Part shown: piece after piece, positions 1-5,571 of the stretch
Layout of the letters: every line of letters starts with the position of its first letter
How positions within the stretch are numbered: position 1 is the first letter of the stretch
Made by a program: the position numbers and the translations under genes
NCBI GenBank assembly: GCA_023252065.1
Contig: JAHEXO010000057.1
Span: 1-8,705, forward strand
Origin: Nocardioides sp.
GTDB lineage: Bacteria; Actinomycetota; Actinomycetes; Propionibacteriales; Nocardioidaceae
Direction of reading: 5' to 3'
Length of the DNA: 8,705 nucleotides
The notes under the pieces: model-generated
Databases searched by the model: none
Told to the model about the DNA's origin: nothing
The model's input: only the letters and a program-made list of their open reading frames with translations

Positions 1-1177
1 CGTCGGTCCGCCAGAACAGCAGGTCGGCCTTCGCGCCCGGTGCCACCCGCCCGAGGTCCGGTCGCCCGAGCACCCGCGCCGCGTTGACCGTCGCGGCGTC
101 GAAGACCTGCCGCGCGGTCGACACGTCCGTACGGCGAGCCGCGACCTTGCCGGCGATGGCGGTCCAGCGCAGCGACTCGATCATCGACTGCGGCGCCGTG
201 TCCGTGCCGAGGCACATGTTGATGCCCGCGTCGACGTAGCCGGGGAACGACTCCATCACCAGGCCGCGCCGGATGAAGCACCACGCGTTGTAGGAGACCG
301 AGGTCCCCGACGACGCGAGGAGCGCCAGGTCGTCGCCGGCGAAGTTCACCCACGAGCTCCCGGTCACGAAGACCGCATGGCCCAGCAGGGTGCGCGGCCC
401 GAGGAAGCCGAGGTCGGAGAGCCACTCGACCGGCGAGCGGCCGTGTCGTCGGGTCATCTCCTGGAACTCCCAGACGCCCTGCGAGGCGTGCAGCGAGATC
501 GGCAGGTCGAGGTCGTCGGCCGCAGCCCGCGAGTCGCGCAGCAGGGCCTCGCTGCAGGTGTCGACCTGGGCGGGAGCCAGCAGGCCCCCGAGCCGGCCGT
601 CTGCCCGCCCGCGCAGCCGCTCGGCGAAGTCGACCGCGCGCTCGAACGCCGCACGGCCGTCATCGGGTGCCCAGTCGTAGTCCACCCGTCGCCCGTCCGG
701 GGTGAACCATCGGCCGGAGCGATACATCGGAGCGACGTAGCCGCGCAGCCCGCTCGCCTCGATCGCGTCCGCGGCGTAGTCCTCGTGGCCGCCCATCTGC
801 ACGACCGTCGTCGTGCCGGTGCGGGCCAGCTCGATGAGCGAGTAGTCGATGCACGCCCGGGCGCCCTCGTCGTCGAGGCCGGCCATCTCGGCCGGAAGGA
901 TCTCGATCAGCCCGGTCAGCCAGAACTGCCGGTTGCCGACGTCCTCCTGCACCGACTTGTCGATGGGCGACTCGTCGAGGTGGGAGTGGGTGTTGATGAA
1001 GCCCGGCGTGATGATCCGGTCGGGGGCGTCGACGGTCCGGTCGACCGGCCCGTCGTACGACGGGCCGACGTGGGTGACCCGGTCGTCCTCGACGACCACG
1101 CAACCCTCGCGCAGGATCCGGTGCTCGCCGTCCTGGAACGCGACGACCCAGCCGGCGCGGTAGAGCGTGGTGGCCAC
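1..1177 (-). CDS. Metal-dependent amidohydrolase (TRZ/ATZ-like, subtype III), 3' end outside window
   Basis: Amidohydrolase-superfamily TIM-barrel enzyme, probably a cytosolic deaminase or hydrolase of a heterocyclic or amine substrate; the substrate cannot be named. The 392 visible residues begin at a GTG at 1177 (VATTLYRAGW). An N-terminal beta-sandwich part comes first, then the metal-site series: TPGFINTHSHLD with H64 and H66, SLHAS with H230, GHAV with H267, and GTDTAPQ with D326. This is the spacing of the AtzA/TrzN group. A C-terminal beta-sandwich return (residues about 372-392, GRVAPGAKADLLFW) is visible, so only a few tens of residues are missing beyond the left edge. Odd points: the third-ligand motif reads H-A-S-Q, where the family normally has H-x-x-E, and the usual S-H-C-P stretch before the Asp ligand is replaced by SVSYNAWCF. 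It is last in a three-gene minus-strand unit, 7 bases after the CopD-like gene. No strong Shine-Dalgarno precedes the GTG, so translational coupling is likely. Fold confidence is high; function is unassigned. Confidence 0.9.
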   Translation of the reverse strand, partial: MATTLYRAGWVVAFQDGEHRILREGCVVVEDDRVTHVGPSYDGPVDRTVDAPDRIITPGFINTHSHLDESPIDKSVQEDVGNRQFWLTGLIEILPAEMAGLDDEGARACIDYSLIELARTGTTTVVQMGGHEDYAADAIEASGLRGYVAPMYRSGRWFTPDGRRVDYDWAPDDGRAAFERAVDFAERLRGRADGRLGGLLAPAQVDTCSEALLRDSRAAADDLDLPISLHASQGVWEFQEMTRRHGRSPVEWLSDLGFLGPRTLLGHAVFVTGSSWVNFAGDDLALLASSGTSVSYNAWCFIRRGLVMESFPGYVDAGINMCLGTDTAPQSMIESLRWTAIAGKVAARRTDVSTARQVFDAATVNAARVLGRPDLGRVAPGAKADLLFWRTD

Positions 1178-1184
1178 GGCAGAC

Positions 1185-1583
1185 CTACTCGGCCAGCCAG
1201 ACGCCCACGAACAGGGCGCCCAGGGCGGTGAGGCCGGTGAGCGCGCCGAAGATCGCCATCATCCGGGGCGTGGTGGCCTTCTGGTGGAGGTACGCCGTCA
1301 CGCCGGAGGCCAGGACGAGCGCGTACTTGAGCATCAGCGTGCGGTGGAAGGCCTGGCTGTCGTCGTCCATGGCCATGACGTTCCAGATCCCGGTGACCAC
1401 CAGCACGGCGAACGCCGGCCAGGCGATGCGGTTGAAGGCCCGCGCCGCGACCTTGGTCACCCCCTCGGCGGTGCCGCGGAGGGCCGGCACCAGAGCGGCC
1501 AGGGTGATCTGGCCCCCCACCCACACCGTCGCCGCCAGCACGTGCAGGAACAGCCGCACGGTCTCCAGGTCGAGAGTCTTCAC
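1185..1583 (-). CDS. Small CopD-like four-helix integral membrane protein
   Basis: A 132-residue polytopic membrane protein. Four hydrophobic segments are visible at about residues 10-32, 54-72, 84-100 and 108-130. The first carries FLHVLAATVWVGG (His14), the His plus W-x-G-G pattern seen in copper-resistance CopD-type and related membrane domains. Further histidines H80 and H100 lie at or near membrane edges and could be metal or haem ligands; this is inference. It is far shorter than full CopD proteins, which have about eight helices, but is a normal length for stand-alone actinobacterial members. The start is GTG at 1583 (MKTLDLETV); it lies 7 bases after the stop of the acetyltransferase gene, and its own stop lies 7 bases before the amidohydrolase start, so the three are probably co-transcribed. 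No direct evidence links it to copper, and no cysteine or Met-rich metal motif is present. Confidence 0.8.
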   Translation of the reverse strand: MKTLDLETVRLFLHVLAATVWVGGQITLAALVPALRGTAEGVTKVAARAFNRIAWPAFAVLVVTGIWNVMAMDDDSQAFHRTLMLKYALVLASGVTAYLHQKATTPRMMAIFGALTGLTALGALFVGVWLAE

Positions 1584-1590
1584 ACTGCGT

Positions 1591-2157
1591 TCAGCCCTTC
1601 CGCCACATCGGCCACAGCTCCGGACCGTCCGGGACCCGGATCGGGTCGCGGAGCTCGAAGCCGAAGCGCTCGTACAGGGGAATGTTGTCCTGCTTGCTGC
1701 TCTCGAGGTACGCCGGCCCCCGCACCCGCTCGAGCCGGTGCCTCAGGAGCGCGGAGCCGATGCCCTCGCCGCGGCGCACGGCGCCGACGCCGGCGAGGTA
1801 CCAGAACTCCTCCTGCGGGCGAGCCCGGTGCATGAGGGTCTCGATCGTGGCGCCCCGCGCGAGGTGGCGCCGCAGCGCCCAGGCGTACGCCGGGAGCGAG
1901 GCCAGCTGGCGGGCGGCGGACAGCCGGTAGCCGGGCGGGTCCCAGAACGCCGCACCGACCGCCACGCCGTCGAGGACGGCCACGTCGGTGCCCCCGGGCG
2001 CCGCGTGGGCGAAGCGGGCGTGGGCGGCGAAGAGGGGCTCGAGCGAGCGGCCCGCGGGCAGCAGCCACCGGGTCACGGGGTCGTCGTCGAAGGCCGCCGC
2101 CATCACCCTCACGACGTCGGGACGGTCGGCGGCGGTCGCCTGCCGCACCTCGAGCAC
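1591..2157 (-). CDS. GNAT-family N-acetyltransferase
   Basis: A 188-residue Gcn5-related acetyltransferase that would transfer acetyl from acetyl-CoA to an amine; the acceptor is unknown. The N-terminus (LEVRQATAADRPDVVRVMAAAF) is a typical GNAT alpha/beta opening. Motif A is at residues 121-138 (LAGVGAVRRGEGIGSALL), where the R-x-G-E-G-I-G-S loop would bind the CoA pyrophosphate. Motif B is at 150-168, with YLESS, N158 and LYERFGFE, as in the subgroup resembling Streptomyces antibiotic N-acetyltransferases and puromycin-type relatives. A region of about 35 residues between strand 3 and motif A (75-110) is helical and probably forms the acceptor pocket. The start is GTG at 2157. A TAGCAT element ends 6 bases before it, which fits a leaderless transcript beginning at the GTG; no Shine-Dalgarno is present. 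It is the first gene of the unit with the CopD-like protein and the amidohydrolase. Confidence 0.88.
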   Translation of the reverse strand: MLEVRQATAADRPDVVRVMAAAFDDDPVTRWLLPAGRSLEPLFAAHARFAHAAPGGTDVAVLDGVAVGAAFWDPPGYRLSAARQLASLPAYAWALRRHLARGATIETLMHRARPQEEFWYLAGVGAVRRGEGIGSALLRHRLERVRGPAYLESSKQDNIPLYERFGFELRDPIRVPDGPELWPMWRKG

Positions 2158-2163
2158 GCGGCG

Positions 2164-2169
2164 ATGCTA
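2164..2169 (-). promoter_or_regulatory. Probable -10 element of the GNAT-CopD-amidohydrolase unit
   Basis: On the minus strand the sequence reads TAGCAT, matching the actinobacterial TANNNT -10 pattern, followed by exactly 6 bases (CGCCGC) and then the GTG start of the acetyltransferase gene. This spacing would put the transcription start at the G of GTG, giving a leaderless mRNA. No convincing -35 hexamer is seen. It faces away from the lipoprotein promoter within a 36-base divergent spacer. Confidence 0.5.
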
Positions 2170-2177
2170 GCCCTGGG

Positions 2178-2183
2178 TAGAGT
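2178..2183 (+). promoter_or_regulatory. Probable -10 element of the lipoprotein pair
   Basis: TAGAGT fits TANNNT and lies 10 bases upstream of the ATG at 2194, predicting a start near 2190 and a leader of about 4 bases or none. A GGAG (2187-2190) sits only 3 bases before the ATG, too close for a good Shine-Dalgarno, so initiation may be near-leaderless. The element shares a 36-base spacer with the oppositely directed TAGCAT. Confidence 0.4.
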
Positions 2184-2193
2184 CCTGGAGATC

Positions 2194-2994
2194 ATGCCGA
2201 TCGTCCGGCGAGCCGTCGCGCCGTTCTTCGTGTCCCTGGCCGTGCTCACCCTTCTCACCGGCTGCCTCGGCCTCTCCCACGGCGGTGTCTCGGCCGCCGA
2301 TGCGGCGGTCCCCGACCTCGGGGCCTGCCGGATGCTGACGCCCGGCGACGTCGCCCTTCCCAGCAGCTCCACGGCCACCGTCGACTGCACGCAGCCGCAC
2401 ACCGCCCAGACCTTTGCGGTCGGCACCGTGCCCTCGGACCTCGCCGACGCCTCCTACGACGACAGCCGGGTGGCCGCCTACGCCTACCGCTACTGCACCG
2501 ACCACTTCATCGACTTCACCGGAGCCGACGAGAGCCTGGCCATGCGCACGATCCTGAGCTGGGCGTGGTTCCGCCCGAGCAAGGCCGCCTGGGACTCCGG
2601 CGCCCGCTGGTTCCGCTGCGACGTGATCGGGGGCGGCGACCAGGCCAAGACCTACGTCGACCTCCCCACCGACGCGAAGGGGCTGCTCCTCGGGCGCCCC
2701 GCCGACCGCTGGATGGTGTGCGCGGACGGCGCGACGGTGGCCGGCTCGGTGAAGGTGCCGTGCTCGGCGAAGCACACCTGGCGTGCCGTGACCACCATCG
2801 TCCTGGGCAGCGCCACCGACACCTACCCGGGCGACACCGATGTGCAGCAGCGGACCAAGGACTTCTGCTCCAAGTCCGTGGGGGCCTGGCTCGACTACCC
2901 GGTCGACTACAACTTCGGGTACTCCTGGTTCCAGCGCCCCGAGTGGGACGCCGGCAACCGCCGCTCCGTGTGCTGGGCGAGGACGGACCGATGA
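2194..2994 (+). CDS. Septum-formation-domain-like lipoprotein A (eight-Cys, internally duplicated)
   Basis: A 266-residue secreted lipoprotein. The signal peptide (MPIVRRAVAP plus a hydrophobic run to residue 20) ends in the lipobox LTGC, with Cys24 as the lipid-modified residue, so the protein should be anchored on the outer face of the membrane. The mature part has cysteines at 45, 65, 101, 142, 176, 190, 225 and 260. Two half-domains can be aligned: each has a Cx3H (C65-TQP-H69 and C190-SAK-H194), then a Cys, then an aromatic/Pro/W-x-x-G stretch closing in a Cys (GARWFRC at 136-142; SVCWA at 258-262). This resembles the actinobacterial 'septum formation' lipoprotein domain (Pfam Septum_form); the assignment is from memory and no role is proven. 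The frame stays open upstream to 1228, but that part is antisense to two real genes; the lipobox fixes the ATG at 2194. Its TGA overlaps the next ATG (ATGA), so the two are coupled. Confidence 0.85.
   Translation: MPIVRRAVAPFFVSLAVLTLLTGCLGLSHGGVSAADAAVPDLGACRMLTPGDVALPSSSTATVDCTQPHTAQTFAVGTVPSDLADASYDDSRVAAYAYRYCTDHFIDFTGADESLAMRTILSWAWFRPSKAAWDSGARWFRCDVIGGGDQAKTYVDLPTDAKGLLLGRPADRWMVCADGATVAGSVKVPCSAKHTWRAVTTIVLGSATDTYPGDTDVQQRTKDFCSKSVGAWLDYPVDYNFGYSWFQRPEWDAGNRRSVCWARTDR
2979..2983 (+). promoter_or_regulatory. Shine-Dalgarno GAGGA for lipoprotein B
   Basis: GAGGA lies inside the end of the upstream lipoprotein coding region, 7 bases before the ATG at 2991. Together with the ATGA stop/start overlap it fixes the start and suggests both re-initiation and independent ribosome loading. 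Confidence 0.6.
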
Positions 2995-3830
2995 GGCACC
3001 GGCTGGCCGTGCTCATCGGGATCGTCGTCTCCGCGCTCGCCCTGACCGCCTGCTCGGGGAGCGGCAGCTCGGCCCCGGCGGCCGATCCGACGCCATCCCT
3101 GACCTCGTCGCCCCCCAGCAGCACCACCCCCACCCCCACTCCCACGCCGCAACCGGACCCACCGCCTCCCGCCCACGCGTGCTACCGCCTCGGGTACGAC
3201 GCCGCCCTGGCCCCCACGAACCACCTCGAGCCGGTGCGCTGCTCCGGGACCCACTCGGCGATCACCTTCTTCGTGGGCCACTTCGCGAAGGGGCTGCCCG
3301 TCGACGGCCCGCAGGTGCACCAGACCGAGTCGCGGGTCTGCCCGCGCCGGTTCGCGTCGTTCGTCGGCGGCAGCCTCGAGGACCGCAGGCTGAGCCTCCT
3401 GCGGACCGTGTGGTTCAGCCCGACCGTCGAGCAAGCCGCCCTCGGGGCCCGATGGTTCCAGTGCGTGGCGATCGCCCTGCGCGGTGACCAGCACCTCGCG
3501 CTCCTCGACGTCCCGGTGCGAGGCGCGCTCGACACCGACGCCGGCCGTGGTCACTACGGCCTGTGCGCCACCGACCAGCCCGGAGCCCCCGACTTCGAGC
3601 AGCGCATCTGCTCGCGGCCCCACTCCTGGCGGTCGCTGCGCACGGTCGGCTTCGGCCCGGGGCGCTACCCGGGAATCGACACGGTGAAGGCGGCCGGCCA
3701 GACCCCCTGCCAGGACGCCGCCCGCGCGGTCGCCACCGACCCGCTGAACTACCAGTGGTCCTACACCTGGCCCACGAAGGCGCAGTGGAAGGCCGGCCAG
3801 ACCTACGGCGTGTGCTGGGCGCCGGCCTGA
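2991..3830 (+). CDS. Septum-formation-domain-like lipoprotein B, paralogue of the preceding gene
   Basis: A 279-residue lipoprotein. The signal peptide MRHRLAVLIGIVVSALALTAC ends in lipobox LTAC (Cys21). A Ser/Thr/Pro-rich linker of about 40 residues (22-62, with a PTPTPTP run) follows, likely a flexible spacer across the cell wall; the upstream paralogue has only a short linker. The folded part has cysteines at 64, 84, 117, 158, 192, 207, 240 and 275, with spacing almost identical to lipoprotein A. The same Cx3H motifs recur (C84-SGT-H88, C207-SRP-H211), as do GARWFQC (152-158), YPG (226-228) and the GVCWA end. Identity with A outside these motifs is low, so the duplication is old. The start is supported by GAGGA at 2979-2983, 7 bases upstream, and by the ATGA overlap. 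It ends 12 bases from the convergent era gene. The molecular role is unknown; cell-envelope location is well supported. Confidence 0.85.
   Translation: MRHRLAVLIGIVVSALALTACSGSGSSAPAADPTPSLTSSPPSSTTPTPTPTPQPDPPPPAHACYRLGYDAALAPTNHLEPVRCSGTHSAITFFVGHFAKGLPVDGPQVHQTESRVCPRRFASFVGGSLEDRRLSLLRTVWFSPTVEQAALGARWFQCVAIALRGDQHLALLDVPVRGALDTDAGRGHYGLCATDQPGAPDFEQRICSRPHSWRSLRTVGFGPGRYPGIDTVKAAGQTPCQDAARAVATDPLNYQWSYTWPTKAQWKAGQTYGVCWAPA
3054..3176 (+). repeat. Low-complexity Ser/Thr/Pro-coding linker
   Basis: This part of lipoprotein B is rich in CCC, ACC and TCC codons, with a short imperfect tandem run of CCCAC-type units near 3128-3150 that codes for alternating Pro and Thr. It is a cell-wall spacer between lipid anchor and folded domain and may vary in length between strains. 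Confidence 0.6.
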
Positions 3831-3842
3831 GCTCGCGGGCCC

Positions 3843-4772
3843 TCAGAAGCCGAGCTTGCGCAGCTGCCTGGGGTCGCGCTGCCAGTCCTTGGCGATCTTC
3901 ACGTGCAGGTCGAGGTAGACCGGGGTGCCGAACAGCGACTCGATCTGCTTGCGGGCCACGGTCCCGACCTGACGCAGCCGGGCGCCCTGGTGGCCGATCA
4001 CGATGCCCTTCTGCGACGAGCGCTCGACGTAGAGGCTGGCGCTGATGTCGAGCAGCGGCTTGTCGTCGGGCCGGTCCGGGCGCATCCCCATCTCCTCGAC
4101 CACGACCGCGATCGAGTGCGGCAGCTCGTCGCGCACGCCGTCGAGCGCGGCCTCGCGGATCAGCTCGGCCGCCAGGATCTCCTCGGGCGCGTCGGTGAGG
4201 TCGTCGTCGGGATAGAGCTGTGGCCCCTCGGGCATCAGCCCGACCAGCAGGTCGGCGAGCAGCTGCACCTGGTCACCGGAGACGGCCGACACCGGCACGA
4301 TCTCCTGCCACTCGGTGCCGGTCTCTCGGCCGAGCTCGGCGATGTCGAGGAGGTGGCGGCCGATCTGCTCGCCCGACGCGAGGTCGGTCTTGGTGGCCAC
4401 CGCGATCTTCGGCGTACGGCGCACCTTGGCCAGCTCGGTCACCAGGTAGCGGTCACCCGGCCCGATCTTCTCGTTCGCCGGGAAGCACACCGCCACCACG
4501 TCGACCTCGGCCCAGGTGGTCCGGACCAGGTCGTTGAGCCGCTCGCCGAGCAGCGTCCGCGGGCGGTGCAGGCCGGGGGTGTCGACCAGGATCAGCTGGG
4601 CGTCGTCGCGGGTGACGATGCCGCGCACGACGGTGCGGGTCGTCTGCGGCTTGTCGGAGGTGATCACGATCTTCTGCCCGACCACCGCGTTGGTCAGGGT
4701 CGACTTCCCGGCGTTGGGCCGGCCCACGAAGCAGGCGAAGCCGCTGCGGTAGGTCTCTGCGCGGTCAGCCAT
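3843..4772 (-). CDS. era: GTPase Era (16S rRNA / 30S subunit assembly)
   Basis: Era is an essential or near-essential GTPase that binds the 3' end of 16S rRNA and aids 30S assembly. The 309 residues match the family length. GTPase domain: G1 GRPNAGKST (17-25), G2 region KPQTTR (41-46), G3 DTPGLHRP (64-71), G4 TKTD (127-130), G5 SAVSG (162-166). The G4 Asn is replaced by Thr, which as I recall is usual in actinobacterial Era. C-terminal KH domain: ELIREAALDGVRDELPHS (203-220), then VIGHQGARLRQVG (258-270) with the GxxG RNA-binding loop, ending in KDWQRDPRQLRKLGF. The ATG at 4772 is preceded by GAGG at 4779-4782, 6 bases away. Its first 8 bases overlap the end of the SIP-family gene, so the two are probably co-transcribed. 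Era more often follows ybeY and a CorC/HlyC-type gene in actinobacteria; here the direct upstream neighbour is a reductase. Confidence 0.97.
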   Translation of the reverse strand: MADRAETYRSGFACFVGRPNAGKSTLTNAVVGQKIVITSDKPQTTRTVVRGIVTRDDAQLILVDTPGLHRPRTLLGERLNDLVRTTWAEVDVVAVCFPANEKIGPGDRYLVTELAKVRRTPKIAVATKTDLASGEQIGRHLLDIAELGRETGTEWQEIVPVSAVSGDQVQLLADLLVGLMPEGPQLYPDDDLTDAPEEILAAELIREAALDGVRDELPHSIAVVVEEMGMRPDRPDDKPLLDISASLYVERSSQKGIVIGHQGARLRQVGTVARKQIESLFGTPVYLDLHVKIAKDWQRDPRQLRKLGF

Positions 4773-5526
4773 CGCGCGCCTCGTCGTACTGGGCCCAGAT
4801 CTCCTCGTCGGACCTGCCCGCGGCCCGGCCGGCGCGCCAGATCGGGCCCGGGTCGACCGCGCGCGGCCGGCGGGCCGTCACGGCGCGCCAGTAGCCCATC
4901 ACGTCGTAGGCCGTGCTCGGCAGCTGTCTCTCGCGCATGAGGTGCTTGCGGATCGCCCGCATCTGGGCCGACTCGCCGGCCATCCAGAAGTAGCCGTCGC
5001 CCGCGGGCCAGCCGATGCCCTCGACCACCTCGGCCAGGCGCGAGCGGCCCTCGGCCGGCGGCGTGAGCCAGGTCACGTCCGCGGAGTCCGGGAGATAGCC
5101 GGTCAGGTCGTCGGGCACCTCGGCCCAGACCCGCGTCGGCAGGTCGGTCGCCTCGGTGATCCGCGCCATCGCGGGCATCGCGGTCAGGTCACCGACCAGC
5201 ATCAGCCAGGCAGCGCCCTCCGGAGGCTCGAAGGAGCCCTGCGCACCGGTGACCACCACGCGGTCGCCCACGCACTCGCCGCTCGCCCAGTCGGTGACCA
5301 GGCCCTCGTCGTGCACTACCACGTCGAGGTGCAGCCGGTCACCGTCCAGCGCCCGCACGGTGTAGTAGCGCACCTGGTACTGCCCGGGCACGACCAGCCC
5401 GACCCACTCGTCTGCGATGCCCGACGACTCGAGACCCGGCACCGAGAGGGTCAGCCGCAGCAGGTGCGGCGAGATCCGGGTACGCGCGAGCACGACAGCA
5501 TCGAGACGTCGTGACCTGGTACTCAT
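4765..5526 (-). CDS. Siderophore-interacting protein (SIP) family FAD-dependent ferric reductase
   Basis: A 253-residue cytoplasmic flavoprotein of the SIP/ViuB family, which uses NAD(P)H to reduce ferric siderophores and release iron. A ferredoxin-reductase-like beta-barrel comes first, with the FAD motif RYYTVR (53-58). The nucleotide-binding half has GDLTAMPA (112-119, matching the family's GDETALPA-type loop), then WMAGESAQMRAIRKHL (181-196) and MGYWR (210-214), both typical of SIP. The tail AAGRSDEEIWAQYDEA (235-250) is the family's usual ending. The frame remains open upstream to 5721, but that part is antisense to the PAP2 gene and lacks family sequence. ATG 5526 (MSTRSRRLDAVVL) is chosen because the family begins there and a TAGATT element lies 7 bases upstream. 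No siderophore transport or synthesis gene is visible nearby, so the iron role rests on family membership alone. It overlaps era by 8 bases. Confidence 0.88.
   Translation of the reverse strand: MSTRSRRLDAVVLARTRISPHLLRLTLSVPGLESSGIADEWVGLVVPGQYQVRYYTVRALDGDRLHLDVVVHDEGLVTDWASGECVGDRVVVTGAQGSFEPPEGAAWLMLVGDLTAMPAMARITEATDLPTRVWAEVPDDLTGYLPDSADVTWLTPPAEGRSRLAEVVEGIGWPAGDGYFWMAGESAQMRAIRKHLMRERQLPSTAYDVMGYWRAVTARRPRAVDPGPIWRAGRAAGRSDEEIWAQYDEARDG
4779..4782 (-). promoter_or_regulatory. Shine-Dalgarno GAGG for era
   Basis: On the minus strand GAGG is followed by 6 bases and the ATG of era. It lies within the end of the SIP-family coding region and supports the chosen start. Confidence 0.55.
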
Positions 5527-5533
5527 CGTGTCA

Positions 5534-5539
5534 AATCTA
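5534..5539 (-). promoter_or_regulatory. Probable -10 element of the SIP-era unit
   Basis: The minus strand reads TAGATT, fitting TANNNT, followed by 7 bases (TGACACG) and the ATG at 5526. No Shine-Dalgarno lies between, so the mRNA is probably leaderless. A weak TTAGTA lies 17 bases upstream (5557-5562) in the -35 position; it overlaps the -10 of the divergent PAP2 gene. Confidence 0.5.
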
Positions 5540-5559
5540 GTCTGCGGGGTCCGGGCTAC

Positions 5560-5565
5560 TAACAT
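5560..5565 (+). promoter_or_regulatory. Probable -10 element of the PAP2-family gene
   Basis: TAACAT fits TANNNT and is followed by 6 bases (CGGCGA) and the GTG at 5572, which would start transcription at the GTG. It supports the GTG start over the in-frame ATG at 5632. Confidence 0.48.
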
Positions 5566-5571
5566 CGGCGA

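Noticed and set aside
1228..2193. The lipoprotein A reading frame stays open far upstream, giving a 588-residue protein.
   Set aside because: The upstream part is antisense to the acetyltransferase and CopD-like genes, has Arg/Pro/Ala-rich shadow composition and would bury the signal peptide and lipobox that begin at 2194.
3831..3842. Bidirectional terminator between lipoprotein B and era.
   Set aside because: Only 12 bases separate the stops; short palindromes (GAGCTC, GGGCCC) occur, but no stem of useful length and no T-run.
3903..4940. Long plus-strand open frame opposite era and the SIP gene.
   Set aside because: High-GC shadow frame with His/Arg/Gly/Val-rich composition and no recognisable motif; era on the other strand is certain.
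5540..5571. Possible iron-regulator (IdeR/DtxR) box in the SIP promoter, suggested by TTAG near 5559-5562.
   Set aside because: Only about 7 of 19 positions match the consensus and the second half-site is missing.
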